Source: Trichobilharzia regenti (lineage: Eukaryota; Platyhelminthes; Trematoda; Strigeidida; Schistosomatidae). From it: a stretch of DNA of 64,000 nucleotides. Numbering within the stretch: position 1 is the stretch's first letter; each line of letters opens with the position of its first letter. Shown here one piece after another: positions 43,811 through 55,853 of the stretch. Below the pieces are notes generated by a model. It was not told where the DNA came from. It saw nothing but the letters and a program-made list of their open reading frames with translations, and made no database searches. The stretch spans positions 86,251,168 through 86,315,167 of the forward strand of contig OX235270.1 of NCBI GenBank assembly GCA_944472135.2, in the 5' to 3' direction. The position numbers were made by a program, and so were the translations under genes.

Positions 43811-44400
43811 TGTGCTTTTTTAATTCTATCTTCCCTGATATTTGGGTGCAACCTACTAAAAATTGGCCTTTCCAGTCAGTGGGACTGGAGTGTCCTTCTT
43901 ACTGTGTGTGCATATTTTTGGCAGTGTGGTGTTAGCAGGTGTTTAGCTGCGTGAAATTGTGCTGGGACACAAGCGCGGCATGTTGTTTCTGCTATCCACA
44001 GACACGCTTTGTGGGACTATGCCGGGGCGACAAAGGGGACAAATATACCAAAACCATGGGCATCAGTTATTTCTCCTAAACTTGTAGTATGCTTTCGGTA
44101 CATCTCTTTTACAACGGCAGTGCACCCATCATTTGCAAAATTGCACTCAAACGCTGAGTCAGTTTTCAAAACTATGATACTACACGCCTGACATTCGTCC
44201 CCTTTCCCTGATGACGCCTTCGAGGTCTTATGTCGTCTTGAACGTTTTCTTTTAGGTTTGCTGTTTCACACACTAGCCTTCAGTTGATGCAGCATTAGTA
44301 TACTGTCCCCCTGGCATTACCTGTGCCGTTTCAGTACTAGACTGTGGCAATGCAGGCGTAGTCATTAGGATCGGTATGCGTGAAGGGTTGAAGTCCCTGG
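43811..44400 (-). pseudogene. LINE-B, ORF1 end or 5' part, strongly decayed
   Basis: Minus-strand frame gives KACLWIAETTCRACVPAQF, LLTPHCQKYAHTVRR and WLERPIFSRLHPNI, a Cys/His-rich block that could be a degenerate zinc-binding part of ORF1. The outer border is uncertain. Confidence 0.4.
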
Positions 44401-44492
44401 ATTTTGCCTTCTCTTGCTGAAGCCCTTGTGACTACAGAGTATGGTGTTTTAATGCCTTTTCTAAGGTTACTTTCGACAGTCATAAAAAACGA

Positions 44493-45615
44493 ATGCAGTC
44501 GGCGGGGGAAATCTACTGCTTACTTCACGACAAATTAATTTACAATGAGCCTGCCACCATCTGTGAACTTTTCAGTGATTGGCTTGCAAACTTTAGTTTA
44601 GATACGCGTATGCCTGGTGAAACCGCCCTCCTTACCAGCTCTTCCCTCGAAAGCAGTGTGTTCAATAATCAATTACAAGTACAAGCGGTTAAAAGCCTGA
44701 AACCTTCCCCTAGTACGAGACCGGATGGCCTTGCTTCAATCCTGCGTTACTTGCCACTTCGAATTTTTCAACTGCATCACCAGTAGTCGCGAAGCGCGTA
44801 AGCTAGTCGTTGTTCTCTACTTCGATATATCTAGGGCATTTGACATGGTATCTCACAGTATTCTGTTTGAGAAGCTGTACTCTTGTGGAATTCACAACCC
44901 ATTACTGAACTGCTTAAAATCATTTCTTAGCAACAGGGCACAAATAACCAAAGTTGGATCTGTATTGTCTCATCCTGGGCAGATCTCAAGTGGGGTTGTG
45001 CAAGGCAGTGTCCTAGGTCCACTTTTATTCACAGTCTACATTGACAGCCTTTGCAAGTGCTTCACCTCAGGTAAACCATTCCTATATGCTGACGACCTCA
45101 AAGTCGTCTTCTCCTGCTACACTCATGAATTAAGCGATATGGTTACTAAAACATATCTTGAACCAAGTAGTCTCGCAACATGGTGTGCTGAATCCTGTCT
45201 AAATTTTAACATTGACAAATGCGGCTGGATTTGTATCGGCAACAGTAATCTTGATCTAACTCTTGAAATAAATGGGCGAAAACTAGCCAAGCTGAACTCA
45301 GTCGTAGATCTCGGTATTAGATACTCTAGTGACCTAACGTTCTCTGAACAGACTGATTATGCCAGACGTAAAACACGAAGGCTGCTAGGATGCATAACAC
45401 GCAATATCTTTTGTTGTGAAACTAGGGTTTTATTATACAAAGTATGTGTCCGACCTATCTTAGAATACTGCCCGTTTATTCTTAGCGGACTAAGACAAAA
45501 TGACAAGCTTAAATTAGAGGGAGTACAACGGCAGTTTACCTCAAGAACTCTTGGTTTAGAAAGTGGTCTCGAGCGATGTGAAAGACTAAGATTAGAATCA
45601 CACGGGAAAAGATAA
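44493..45615 (+). pseudogene. CR1-type LINE RT fragment (LINE-A-like), internal deletion
   Basis: 44493-44786 matches the region before the RT and its first motif (LKPSPSTRPDGLAS). It then jumps to 44725-45615, which starts at SCVTCHFEFFN; about 110 codons between these points, present in LINE-A, are missing. The rest is open: VLYFDISRAFDMVSHSILF, SGVVQGSVLGPLLF, catalytic FLYADDLKVVFS, NIDKCGWICIGNSNLDLTL. The C-terminus is lost. Confidence 0.8.
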
Positions 45616-46384
45616 ATGTCAATTCCAATAGTATAAAGCAGCCTTTTCACTTATGTACAATCATTTCTGTGCATAGTTGGAAAAATCCGCTAGATTGTCA
45701 GTGAGTGCAACACATCAGGAAATACAGAAGTATTGTCTTCGCATTAACAAAAAAGCCAGGTCTTTGGTGGATGGGTTATAAGTGCCTGGAAAAAAAATAA
45801 AGCTTGAAGTCAATTTTCATACATAACTTTGTTGTGTGCAGAATCTCTGAATTTTAGTTCATTGATGTGTTATTTTGAAATCCCATTTTGATTTATCTCA
45901 TTTGATCTGCAATGTCATTGCTCGGAGTAAAATACATAAGCTTTAGATGGATTAGTTAATGGATTTCTACTGCTTGTGGGTATTTACTTCTCTTGAGGAG
46001 GGTCTATGAATTTGTGCTGTTCCGACAGGAGTTGTGAATATTAACTGCTCAGCAACATTATGGGTATAAGTTCATCACATTATCTTCGGAAAGATGAGTC
46101 GTAGTTGGTGAGGTATGTATGGTGCCCAACAAGCGTACATCTGTCCATGTGATGTTGTGGTGAGTTATACCTTATTCATATTGTCGGTTTATGTCCATTT
46201 TATTCCTCTTATTGAATTGGGCAGAAGTTTTACAAACGAAATTTTTGTCTGTCTGGGGGTAAGTATCTTAATCGTCAATATTTCATCTACAATTATAAAT
46301 ATAGGCAAAAACAACAGGTGTAGTATTTAAGCTTATACATTAAATGGACCTATAATTTCGGAGGCTCTCAGAAAGGAACTAGAA
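45616..46384. other. Non-coding, no recognisable feature
   Basis: AT-rich spacer with an unsupported 71-codon frame (46115-46330). Nothing else seen. Confidence 0.4.
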
Positions 46385-46445
46385 ATATTATCGTTTGCAA
46401 ACTCTTGTAGTTTGTCGTTAAGCATATTTTCGAAGGTGACCATCC
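46385..46445 (-). mobile_element. LINE-A-type 3' end fragment
   Basis: Minus strand encodes LNDKLQEFANDN, the same C-terminus as LINE-A just before the point where element C interrupts it. Only about 60 bases. Confidence 0.6.
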
Positions 46446-46621
46446 TAGAAATCATAACAACCTAGCTGCTATAGAGAATTGTCAGGCTTACAAGCGGTAC
46501 AACTTCACAAATAAGTTTTCCGTAAGTTGCGATAGACGACCACCTAATGTGCGTGATGCAAACGCATTGGCGTTGATATGGAATATCCTCTATTTCAAGT
46601 ATGATTGAAATGAACTGATAT

Positions 46622-47086
46622 AAGGATGAAGGTTTAAGAATTCAGCCTTGTGTTGCGTCCCACTCGGAAATGTGTTTTCTCGGATAATTCACAAACAGTA
46701 ATCACTGAATAGAAAACATTCTGTAGACCTTATGAAACTCATAAACTGGCACGCTACTTTTGGAGGCAGTATAGTGTTTCCTCAATAAAGTGAGAATTGG
46801 ATATTTCAGCTGTATAAAACGAGTAAGTGGTATCCTGGGAATACCAACGACTACAACAAGTCTAGGAATTGTGCACTACAACTTTTCCTTTACTGAATAC
46901 TCCAGCAGAATTTAAGTAAACACTTGACAAATATCAAATTTATACAGGAAGTCGGTAAGATTTAGTAGACTAAAAGTACATTCGGTTTACATAGGAGTTC
47001 TCCATGCCCCATTTATTCCTCTAAGTGGCCTAAGAACTCAGTGCAACTCGACTCACAATGGTATATACAAAAATAAAAGGGAAAAT
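46622..47086. repeat. Direct repeat of 59900-60364
   Basis: About 465 bases, same orientation, almost identical (differences near 47049-47055 and at the ends). Non-coding. Confidence 0.9.
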
Positions 47087-47099
47087 AATGTCCTCCTTA

Positions 47100-47280
47100 C
47101 TTTCTGAACAACTTGTCTTTATTCCGGGGTAATAACTTTCTTTCGCGTATGAGCTTGAGTTATGTCTATGAAACCACAATATTACATCATTTAAATCTTC
47201 CCTTAAAACGAAGGCCACTTAAAACCAATAGGAACATAGCAACAAGCGTCATTGGTGGGACATGCAATAAAGTCGCTCCA
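47100..47280 (+). repeat. Unclassified interspersed repeat, copy 1
   Basis: Contains CTTGTCTTTATTCCGG, an AAATCTTCCCTT block and GTCATTGGTGGGACATGC. An inverted copy lies at 50790-50985, and the two differ at several bases. In reverse orientation it has AATAAAG, so it could be the end of an LTR, but no borders were found. Confidence 0.55.
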
Positions 47281-47767
47281 AACACCGTCCTTAGTCATCA
47301 GACTCCCTAAGGATTACAATGAACCTCTACGTCTGACTCTTACACCCTCTTTTTCACCCTACATAGATATTTTAAGTTCATTAAACGTGTAGTTACAACA
47401 AACTACAATTATAAATTCTTATATTATTGGAACTAGATGATTAACATTTCTACACAGGACAGTAATATTAGTTCACACATAATATAAAAGTTAGCATAAC
47501 GGGACTAGTTAGTCAGTGCACAAAAATAACCATGGTTGCTAAACAGAATATATATGTATATATTTATTAATCACTCCTTAAGGACTCCCGTTGCTTTCTT
47601 TTGCGTTGCTGTTGTTTGTCTTCCTTTTACTCCCTCCATTTTAGCTTCCTTTGACTTTTTGAATGAGAATGAAATGTGTGGATATTTGACCATTTACAAC
47701 GACAGTTGATCTGCAAACATTATTGGTCCCATACCTTACAATATCTTCACGAATTACACATTACCTT
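47281..47767. other. Non-coding, no recognisable feature
   Basis: AT-rich spacer; no open frame or repeat recognised. Confidence 0.4.
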
Positions 47768-49150
47768 CCTCCACTACGCAACCTGGGTTACAGTTGTGGA
47801 ATATACTCTTATACCAATAAAAATTATCATTTTATAATACAAGTTCACAATTTTAACTTATAACATAACTTATCGTATCTACAAAAATAGCCTTCATTTC
47901 TTGAAAACACTCATTCATAAGAAAATATAAACTATCATCATTATTATTCTACATTGAATACAATTCATTCGTGATGTTACGATGAAAATGCTGACAAAAC
48001 TATACAAGTGTGTTACTTATTTTATTTATTAATAATAATTTATATTTCATGTAAACAGATAATTTTACATGAATTTACATTAGAATGCATGCCACTTTTA
48101 CAGGCACGATCTGGTATGATATAATATCAAATCATAGATTGTCTACAAGTTAATAATGTTTCAACAGTTAAATATTTGATGTATATAAATACACTCATTG
48201 TCTGAACCAGGCCGTATAGTTATTGAATTGTACAATTGTCCTCCAGGTTGAGCGGGAAAATGGACTTTGTTTCGTTTTCATCCCGTGGTTGTCGGCATAC
48301 GATAACCAACCAATATTGAGGTAAGTACAACGTTTACAAGGGATTGGAAGCTGTTTTAGAAAAGTTAAGGTGCTAAGGTGAATCAGTAAAGTGCAATGAA
48401 ATAAGTAAGTGCAAGTATCAATAATAAATGCGTTTATAAAGGAAACTCCCTAGGCTGACAACGTTCATTTGCAATGTATGATGCTACCCATATAGGCCTT
48501 ACCATCATGATGTCCACTTTTGGTTTTAATACATTTATCCTCATGCCAGTTTTTTATTTTATATCTTTTTGTGCATTTGGTGCACAGCCGTACCCTCCAG
48601 AGAATAGGAATAGAATGAGTCTAATCGAATTCATAAAGAGCTATAAAATGTTAGGTTTAATGTAGTGTAATGAGGATCAAGTAAAGATGTTATAAGAAAA
48701 TAAATGAAACGAGACAGTGTGAAGTGGTATTCAAAGATCTGACAATGGATAGCAAGTTAATTTATAAGATGCCCCATAAATCTGTGCAGATCCCGCGTGG
48801 TCGCGTCTCAACAATAGGCTGAGCGAATGGTATATATTTAAAGGTAGAAGCCTGATCTGTCTAGGCGTTCATTATTCTCTTTCCCAAGATAAAGATCTAA
48901 GTCCTCATAAAAATCAGAAAAATCTCGAGCCGTCAAACTGCATATTGCTGTTCCTGCAGAATGGGGCGATTCACCTTAATGACTACCACCATATCCACTG
49001 ATCAGCGTCGAAACTAGTAAATCAAGAATGAGATTCGGTTTTCTTCACACCTAAGTTATGTTGGGGAATTACTTCAAGCTTCATTTTATTCTTAAGTGCT
49101 TGTCATCCATCCGAAACATACTTGGGTGTTTCGTTAACACGAAGACATAA
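47768..49150. mobile_element. Old repeat X split by the 63-codon-ORF unit
   Basis: 47768-47900 matches 55045-55175 and 49015-49150 matches 55198-55325, in the same order and orientation. Between the halves lies the unit 48001-49012, an inverted copy of 33146-34126. The unit therefore seems to have inserted into a copy of X. Confidence 0.6.
48474..48665 (+). CDS. Small membrane-type ORF, 63 codons, copy 2
   Basis: Same protein as at 33495-33686. Upstream, 48321 has GTAAGT after AATATTGAG, so a short 5' exon and an intron of about 145 bases are conceivable. AATAAA lies at 48699-48704, about 35 bases past the stop, as expected for a short transcript. Identity at protein level with divergence around it is suggestive but not proof of selection over such a short span. 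Confidence 0.4.
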   Translation: MYDATHIGLTIMMSTFGFNTFILMPVFYFISFCAFGAQPYPPENRNRMSLIEFIKSYKMLGLM

Positions 49151-49612
49151 TGCTTAAACCAAGAAGTGTCAATACGCATACCGCTGTCCTACATGCAGGC
49201 ACGATTCAAATTTACGACAAAATATATTTATCTGTCAGCATGCGCCAACCTTCAGATCAGGTTCAAAGTAAGGCAGAAACCAGTAGTTGATTCATGAAAT
49301 CGTTCTGGTTCGTCTAAATCATAAAAAACACCACCATTTATGAGTAGGCTCCACAGAGAAACTCGAAGTACTTTCCTCTATTTAAGAAATATATGAAAAA
49401 AACAGTTATAGAACCATTAATTGTTTCTCTTTTAAGATTCTGCATCAGAGTTGATATGGTTATATCATAGGCATTTCAAAGCCACTTTGACTACTCATGA
49501 TTACTTATGCATTTATCAGCTAAACGAATCTCCACATTCACATCAATAGGCTTGATAAAATAACACAGGAGCCCAATACTGCCAAGGAATATGTGATTTA
49601 TTTTTATTTTTG
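49151..49612. other. Non-coding, no recognisable feature
   Basis: Spacer between repeat X and the SINE; nothing recognised. Confidence 0.4.
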
Positions 49613-49790
49613 ATTACAGCTTGATTCCACACCGGATTTTTGGTACAAGTGTGGAATTTTCAGCGCGTATATCGGTAGCCCAAAATTCGCAGGCCGACCA
49701 TGGATATCAGGTGTGCGTCGGCCTGGGCTCGAACCCCGGACCATGTGCATGATCGGCGAGAGTCCTAACCACTGTGCCACCGACGCACAT
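49613..49790 (-). mobile_element. tRNA-derived SINE, copy 2
   Basis: The minus-strand head (49788 to 49713, 76 bases) has a perfect 7-bp acceptor-like stem GTGCGTC/GACGCAC, an A box (TGGCACAGTGG) and a B box (GGTTCGAGCCC) with a 7-base T-loop. An internal RNA polymerase III promoter is thus expected. The anticodon arm is not canonical. A body of about 100 bases follows, with a 9-bp inverted repeat (ATTCCACAC/GTGTGGAAT) and an A-rich end. Confidence 0.75.
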
Positions 49791-49919
49791 TTTGATCAAC
49801 AGAAAATTCATATTAGGACAAACAAATAATCAAAACGAAGGACCCTACGAAGAGATCCTTTCCGCCGAACTCATAGTGGTAATAAAATATTCCCATTATT
49901 ACGTGAAAGATGCCATTTC

Positions 49920-50640
49920 ATTATGTTAAGTAATATAATATGTTGTTTGTACACTTGTGTTTGCAGGGGTTATTCAAGGATTTTAAACACGGTAAGATAG
50001 TTAAGACCATACTTCTTATCTTCATTATCAAGTAGAGGCAGCGAATAATGGAAGTCTGCAACCTGTTGACGGAGCTTTCGTGACGCACCAAATCTGCAAG
50101 CGTAATCAACGACCCGGATTTCGTTTCTCGTGCAGCGGATTCTCGTAGTGATTTCTGGGCCATGAAAGTCCAAGTTGTTTTTCCACTCCTGCCTTTGACC
50201 ACCTGTGTCTGAAATGATTGTGGCTAGGTAAGTGATAAAATTCACTTTCATTCTTTCTGACTAATAGTCATTTGAATATGTTGTTGTTAGTTAGATGTCT
50301 TGAAGTCCTGCCTTCGCTGTTGCTTCCATATTGCCCCCGTATATTCGACGTTGTATGACATTAGATTTAAATCATCTACAAATCGCAAATCTTCTTTTTG
50401 TTGTCTCAACATATGATTATCTTCTCCCATGCCACGGACTTATGTATGATCAAACCCACCACCATCAGAAATATCATCGGTGGTCATGAGTTGCCTTGAC
50501 TTACTGTTATTTTGAGCCCAAACCTTTCATTGAGCACTCCTTCATGAAGTGGTAAGCATGTGACACCATCGTATAGCTGCTGGATGGGACTGATACAGGT
50601 TGAGTGTTCTCTAGGAGACCGATTACGCCGCCTAGATAAA
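49920..50640 (-). pseudogene. RTE-type RT remnant, old
   Basis: Minus-strand pieces: LPLHEGVLNERFGLKITV, SPMIFLMVVGLIIHKSVAWE, DDLNLMSYN and NFITYLATIISDTGGQRQEW, in the order expected for the RTE RT C-terminal half (compare RTE-2). Many stops. Confidence 0.6.
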
Positions 50641-50651
50641 TTCGAGCCCCT

Positions 50652-50977
50652 TTACAGTTGGTTTAAGCTGGAAGTAACTCCCATCATTGTCGTCTGATCA
50701 TATGTTCTGTTTGGAAGGAGCTTCAGCCATATCGCCTGCTGACTACTTCGGCTGGCCCAACAGAAATGGTCATCCGGCTCTTTTAAACGAGCGACTTTAT
50801 TGCATGTCCCACCAATGACGCTTGTTGCTATGTTCCTATTGGTTTTAAGAGACCTTCGTTTCAAGGGAAGATTTAAATGATGTAATATTGTGATTTCATA
50901 GACATAACTAGAGCTCTTACGCGAAAGAAAGTTATTACACCGGAATAAAGACAAGTTGTTCAGAAGGTAAAGAGGAC
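50652..50977 (-). repeat. Unclassified interspersed repeat, copy 2
   Basis: Inverted relative to 47100-47280 and longer; the frame 50652-50987 is open for 111 codons but shows no known domain. It ends at the 3' LTR of element D. Confidence 0.5.
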
Positions 50978-51334
50978 TGTCACCCACGTCTCGTACACGA
51001 TAATGCCCAGTTCAACCTACGCTGAGAGTCACGCTGTTCCACGAGGCTTCTCAGAAACGCTTAGTAATAACAGACGCTAAAACCAAAACATCAATTGGTG
51101 ACTCGACGATTCTTTATTGTAACACCAACATATAAACACTGTTACAACTAAGGTCTGTGAACAAATATTACAATAATAAATCACAATATTACTTCTGACG
51201 GTTTTCTGCTGACTTCTTTCTGAACAGCGACCGATGAGACGATGACTGGCTGATTGATGCCTCCGCGAAAATTGGGGAAGTTGGTTTTGAGCAAAAACCA
51301 TGAATTGATCGTTCAATCTTCGACTACACTGACA
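50978..51334 (-). repeat. 3' LTR of element D
   Basis: Borders TGTCACCC and CACTGACA. Same subtype as the 5' LTR, with several differences (for example TCTCAGCGTAGGTTGAACTG in place of CCCGAGTGCAGCAAGAGCTG). Confidence 0.85.
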
Positions 51335-52414
51335 CTCCCCGGCCAAATACGGATCCATTCCTTTTTTTTCCATCACGGCCAATACACGTTGACTTGGATG
51401 CCATTGCGAGAACCTGGGTCACTCGGACAGAGCTGAAATGGAAAGCAAACAGAAAAGCCAACACACCACAAGCATACCCATAGCACAATCTCACACATCA
51501 ATGACGACCTGCGCCTTCCAGTTAAAGGCATCCTCTTGACACATCCACTTGCAACACAATCGCCACTTGCTAGAATGACTCTTGCAGGATACAACGTGAC
51601 CATAGCAGCACCTCACGATACTCTTCGCACATCCTCTTATCTATTCACTAACAATTATCACTACAATCGCTTGTCACTCATTCTTCCTCAGTTCTAGTAA
51701 CGATGACGTATGCAAGCCTCAGCCGTCTACACTCTCTCTCCCCAGCGTGTGGGGCCACAGCTAATCATTATCTCCGTATGCATTTCATTCTCAGAAATAG
51801 CCTCCACAGCGTATACGACCCATCTGTCTCTAACATCAATCAATTCATTCATGGATGTAGAGAGTGGACACAACTTCAGAAGTAATCACGACGAAAATTC
51901 TAACAAAATTATGCAATACAACAAGGTACGAAAACGACAGGTAAACACAATGAATCCAAAATACACCAATTGATAGGACACACCACACGTATACACAAAC
52001 AGTACAAATAACCTCACGGATCATGTCTTGATGGAATTCCTTGAAGAATTGCAGGACTTACACCAGTACGCCTACAACCCTTCTCACGTTGACGATTGTA
52101 AGTTGTGGAATGTCCGGACACAAACAAGATTAACCAACAATTACATCAATAAGAACTCACACAACTATTTAACACAAACATATGTACAATCACTACATCA
52201 AATGTTGTGGATTCCGGCATGACAAACTACCCTTGAAGAACTGTAGGACTTACAGCAGTACGCCTACAACCCTTCTCAGGTTGACGCCCTAGGTTGGAAA
52301 ATCGTCGCAGAGTTCATTTGCTGACTTCCTTCTATGAGCTAAATCCTCAAATCTGAACAGTAACACGCTCATGTCATTGTATCGTAGAATGTAGATGACG
52401 AACAATCACACGAC

Positions 52415-54237
52415 CTATCTGGTCAACCAATCGTAGGCACAGAGTAATATACACCAAAGATAATAGCATTCAAATAGTAACTTGAAACTAGAAATGCCTT
52501 TATTCATGCAAGTCAATTTAACAATTACTCTCTCGTTTACACTTGGCTTATCCTCACTAAACTGAGCAATATCTTTCGTCTTTTCAAACGCACCAATACT
52601 ATCATAGTCATTGCACAAGATACTTGAGTTGATGGGCGTCTGTTTCATCGTGGATGACATCACCAACGACGACTGATTGATACCAGTTGATGAAGTTAGC
52701 GGTGGATGAAAAGCTGTTGTGGTTCGGCTTTCAGAAATTTGTCTACCTGCCAGACCACCACCACTGCCGTCTTTTACTATCAGCTCAGGTTTAGCACTAG
52801 CATCTGATGATAGGTGGGCTACACGCTGATCAATCACACTGACGATTTGACAAGTATGCATGCCTGCTTCAACTGCATTTAATTCTACTTCACGTTGTAG
52901 TTTTACAGAACCTTTATTCAACTCAGCAGTAGTAGGCATTCCCCTCATCTCATCATGATCAACCAAAGACAAATCTGCACTATCATGATCATCATCACGA
53001 ATATTCACTTTACCGTCAAGTTCACCATCTTCAAACTCTTCAGTAACAGAAGTGGACAATTTTGGTTCCTCCCCACAAATCCTTAAAGGTTTTATACCTT
53101 CACTCTGACTAGTAATACCTTGTAAAATTGTGGAGTCAGAACTCCACTCTGAAGCAGTAACTCTATTCTGTGACACTCTATTCAACAATTGCTTACCCGT
53201 TGCAACTACAGACTTGTTGACCGCACCGTTATCGTCACACAATTCGGAGTCAGGCTTGGAGTTTACATTCAGCTTATCACTGAACTTGCTCACTGGTTCA
53301 CAGTTCACCTTTGTATGCACTTCTTGCAAACGTGTAAAACACAACCGCGTTTGTCTTGAATCTTGTAACTCATCTGTTGAGGATGTACTACGAAACCTGT
53401 TACACTCACTAGGTCTACATGCATTACTAGACATCATGGAGCCTTCTTGATATCCACCTCTCTGAGGCTTATTCGTCATCAACGATTGCATTTTGCTCTC
53501 AGACTGCTCTATCCAAGGGGTGAGATACAATATACTGACAAACTTACTCATAGATAGATTGACGGTATCTTTCACCAGTTTCAGGATATCATCAAATTTT
53601 GGCTCGATACCCTCATCCTCCATACGGGAGCTTATCTTCACCCACTTCCTTTGCAGTCGAGTAGGTAGGCGTCTTGCTATTACTTCTAGTATAAAACTCG
53701 AGTTGAGGTCACTCACGCGATTCATCGAAATCAATGCATTCTTGTAAGTCATCAGATTATCGAAAACCTCGTTGAGTGCTTGGGAGTCATCCTATAATTG
53801 ACCACCATTGCCCTAACAGCCTCGAATAATTTCCCTACAATCATCGAAGGTCTTCCAAACCTTTGACGTAGTATGCTCATAGCCTCGTAGTAGCCCTCTT
53901 TCGGCTTCATAAACTTACAGCACTGTATAGTTCTTGAAGCGACTCCAGTGCAATACCTCATCAAATACATTAACTTCAATTCATCACTTAATAGAAAACT
54001 ACTCAGCATGATCACAAACTCCCTTACAAACTGTAAATAATCAGACGGGTTTCCATCGAAACACAGTGGTTCAAATTTAGGGAGTTTGATGTTCCTATTA
54101 TCGCTGGACGGCGAAACAGTAACATCAACCATGTCATGCTTAACATCAGACACATCGTTACAAGTAACAGACAAGTCACCATGACTTACTTTCCTGTTTG
54201 CATCCAAGATGCTCTGTCCCTTCTTTGACCCAGGCAT
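52415..54237 (-). CDS. Gag plus C-terminal extension of element D (one frameshift)
   Basis: 53752-54237 encodes the Gag start through RFGRPSMIVGKLFEAV, then a one-base deletion. 52415-53752 continues from MTYKNALISMNRVSDLN through the Gag core (LPTRLQRKWVKISSRMEDE) and a damaged knuckle (CFTRLQEVHTKVNC; the second Cys is Arg). The acidic Ser/Thr-rich extension and the hydrophobic end (FKLLFECYYLWCILLCAY) follow. The stop is at the same place as in A and B. The frameshift is shared exactly with E. Confidence 0.75.
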
Positions 54238-54420
54238 TGTTGAACTTGACCCAATTCCAAAAACGTTCCAGATATTGCTTGTTCAAAGAACACTTGGCCG
54301 ACACCAGTAAAGATGAACGGTGACTATCCAAAATGTCACCAGCTATCTGAATCCGTCGGAAAATATTTCCGCCGCCAGAAACTGACTTCACCGTCAGAAA
54401 CTGACTTCACCGTCAGAAAC

Positions 54421-54779
54421 TGTCAGCCACGTCTCGTACACCGTTAATGCACAGCTCTTGCTGCACTCGGGCTCACGCTGTTCCACGAAGCTTCTCAGAA
54501 ACGCTTAGTAATAACAGACGCTAAAACCAAAACATCAATTGGCGACTCGTGGATTCTTTATTGTAACACCAACATATAAACACTGTTACAACTAAGGTCT
54601 GTGAACAAATATTACAATAATAAATCACAATATTACTTCTGACGGTTTTCTGCTGACTTCTTTCTGAACAGCGACCGATGAGACGATGACTGGCTGATTG
54701 ATGCCTCCGTGAAAATTGGGGAAGTTGGTTTTGAGCAAAAAACCATGAATTGATCGTTCAATCTTTAACTGCATTGACA
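54421..54779 (-). repeat. 5' LTR of element D
   Basis: TGTCAGCCACG ... GCATTGACA; mirror image of 62525-62883. Confidence 0.9.
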
Positions 54780-55028
54780 TGTATAACTCAGTCTAACTTT
54801 GGTTTTCGTTATAATTGGAAACAGAATGCCTAGATTTCTCAGCCAATTAGCACGATGCGTTGCTATCTGGTCATATACTCACGTATGCAAAAGTTTACCA
54901 GATGCAGCATTTACTCCTAACAATTTACCCTCAACTTCTAACTTAGCACTTGCTACATATGTTACTGGAACACAATCGCATTACAACACGAGGAAGATAG
55001 ATTCACTGAAATATTGTTTATTAAACAA
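54780..55028. other. Flank of element D, unrecognised 80-codon frame
   Basis: Plus-strand frame 54799-55041 (RMPRFLSQLARCVAIWSYTH and on) is also present inverted at 62270-62524. No family recognised; it may be part of an unknown repeat or exon. Confidence 0.35.
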
Positions 55029-55716
55029 AATAACGAATTAACTTTCTCCACGACGCAACCTGGATTACATTTGTGGAATATACTCTTATACCAATGGAAA
55101 AGTATCAATTTGTAATACAACTTCACGATTGTAGCTTATAACATAACTGATCGTATCTGTAAAAATAGCTTCCTTATTACCCAATTTGGATATAAATCAA
55201 ATCAAAAATGAGATTCGGATTTGTACACACCCAGGTTATATTGAGGAATTACTTCAAGCTTTATTTTTTCCCAAGTATTTTTAATCCATCCAAAACTTAC
55301 TTGGGTTTTTTTGTTAATGCGAAGACAATATTCCTATATTTCATGATGTGCTCCATTGAATGACTGGTTATCATATTGTTCCCACAGACCTAAAAAATGG
55401 TATGCATTTTCATGTAAATTTATATGTTTATATGAGAATATACATTATTATAATTATTATTAAAACAAAAACGCCAGCAACCATGTAACTTAACCATAAA
55501 CCGAATTTATGAAATTTAATTAATGCTTATCCATGCCTGTATATTTGGTGTGTCCTACACAAGTAGGAAAAAATGTGTACTTTATTAAAACATTATTATT
55601 AATTATGATTGCTAATCGTATATGTAATTTATCATATTGATGATGCCTGTAAACTGGCGTCTCTCATGTACAAAATGAGAATATACTATTATTATTATTA
55701 TTATTATTATTAAAAT
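55029..55716. mobile_element. (ATT)n-tailed insertion absent from the duplicate copy
   Basis: The inverted duplicate (62270-62290) reads straight from TTTAAACAAAA into TCAGATTTCAAATG, while here about 690 bases lie between. The insert ends in a long (ATT)n run at about 55680-55712; a second (ATT)n tail at 55442-55466 suggests two nested units. It contains the X repeat. AAA/AAAA on both sides may be the target duplication. Confidence 0.75.
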
Positions 55717-55853
55717 CAGATTTCAAATGTACAGATAATTCAGATGAGTAGTCCTCTGTTACCGTCAGTAAGTTCCATCTGCATACACGGCACATATATG
55801 TTTTTCCGTAAGTCTGAAAAGGTTTATGAAAAGCATAATTAACTTGGGTATTA

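Larger units (their letters stand above)
50978..54779 (-). mobile_element. LTR element D, Gag-only BEL/Pao-like family
   Basis: 5' LTR 54421-54779, leader, gag and extension 54237-52415, 1.3 tandem units (starts near 52285 and 52093), 3' LTR 50978-51334. No pol. Flanks AGGAC and TGTAT do not match. Its 5' part is duplicated in inverted form as element E. Confidence 0.85.

Noticed and set aside
47030..47218. Short minus-strand frame spanning the junction of two repeats
   Set aside because: It crosses from the 46622-47086 repeat into the 47100 repeat, so it is a chimera by position.
54799..55041. 80-codon frame conserved between D and E flanks as a gene
   Set aside because: It lies in a duplicated segment, so its conservation reflects the duplication only.
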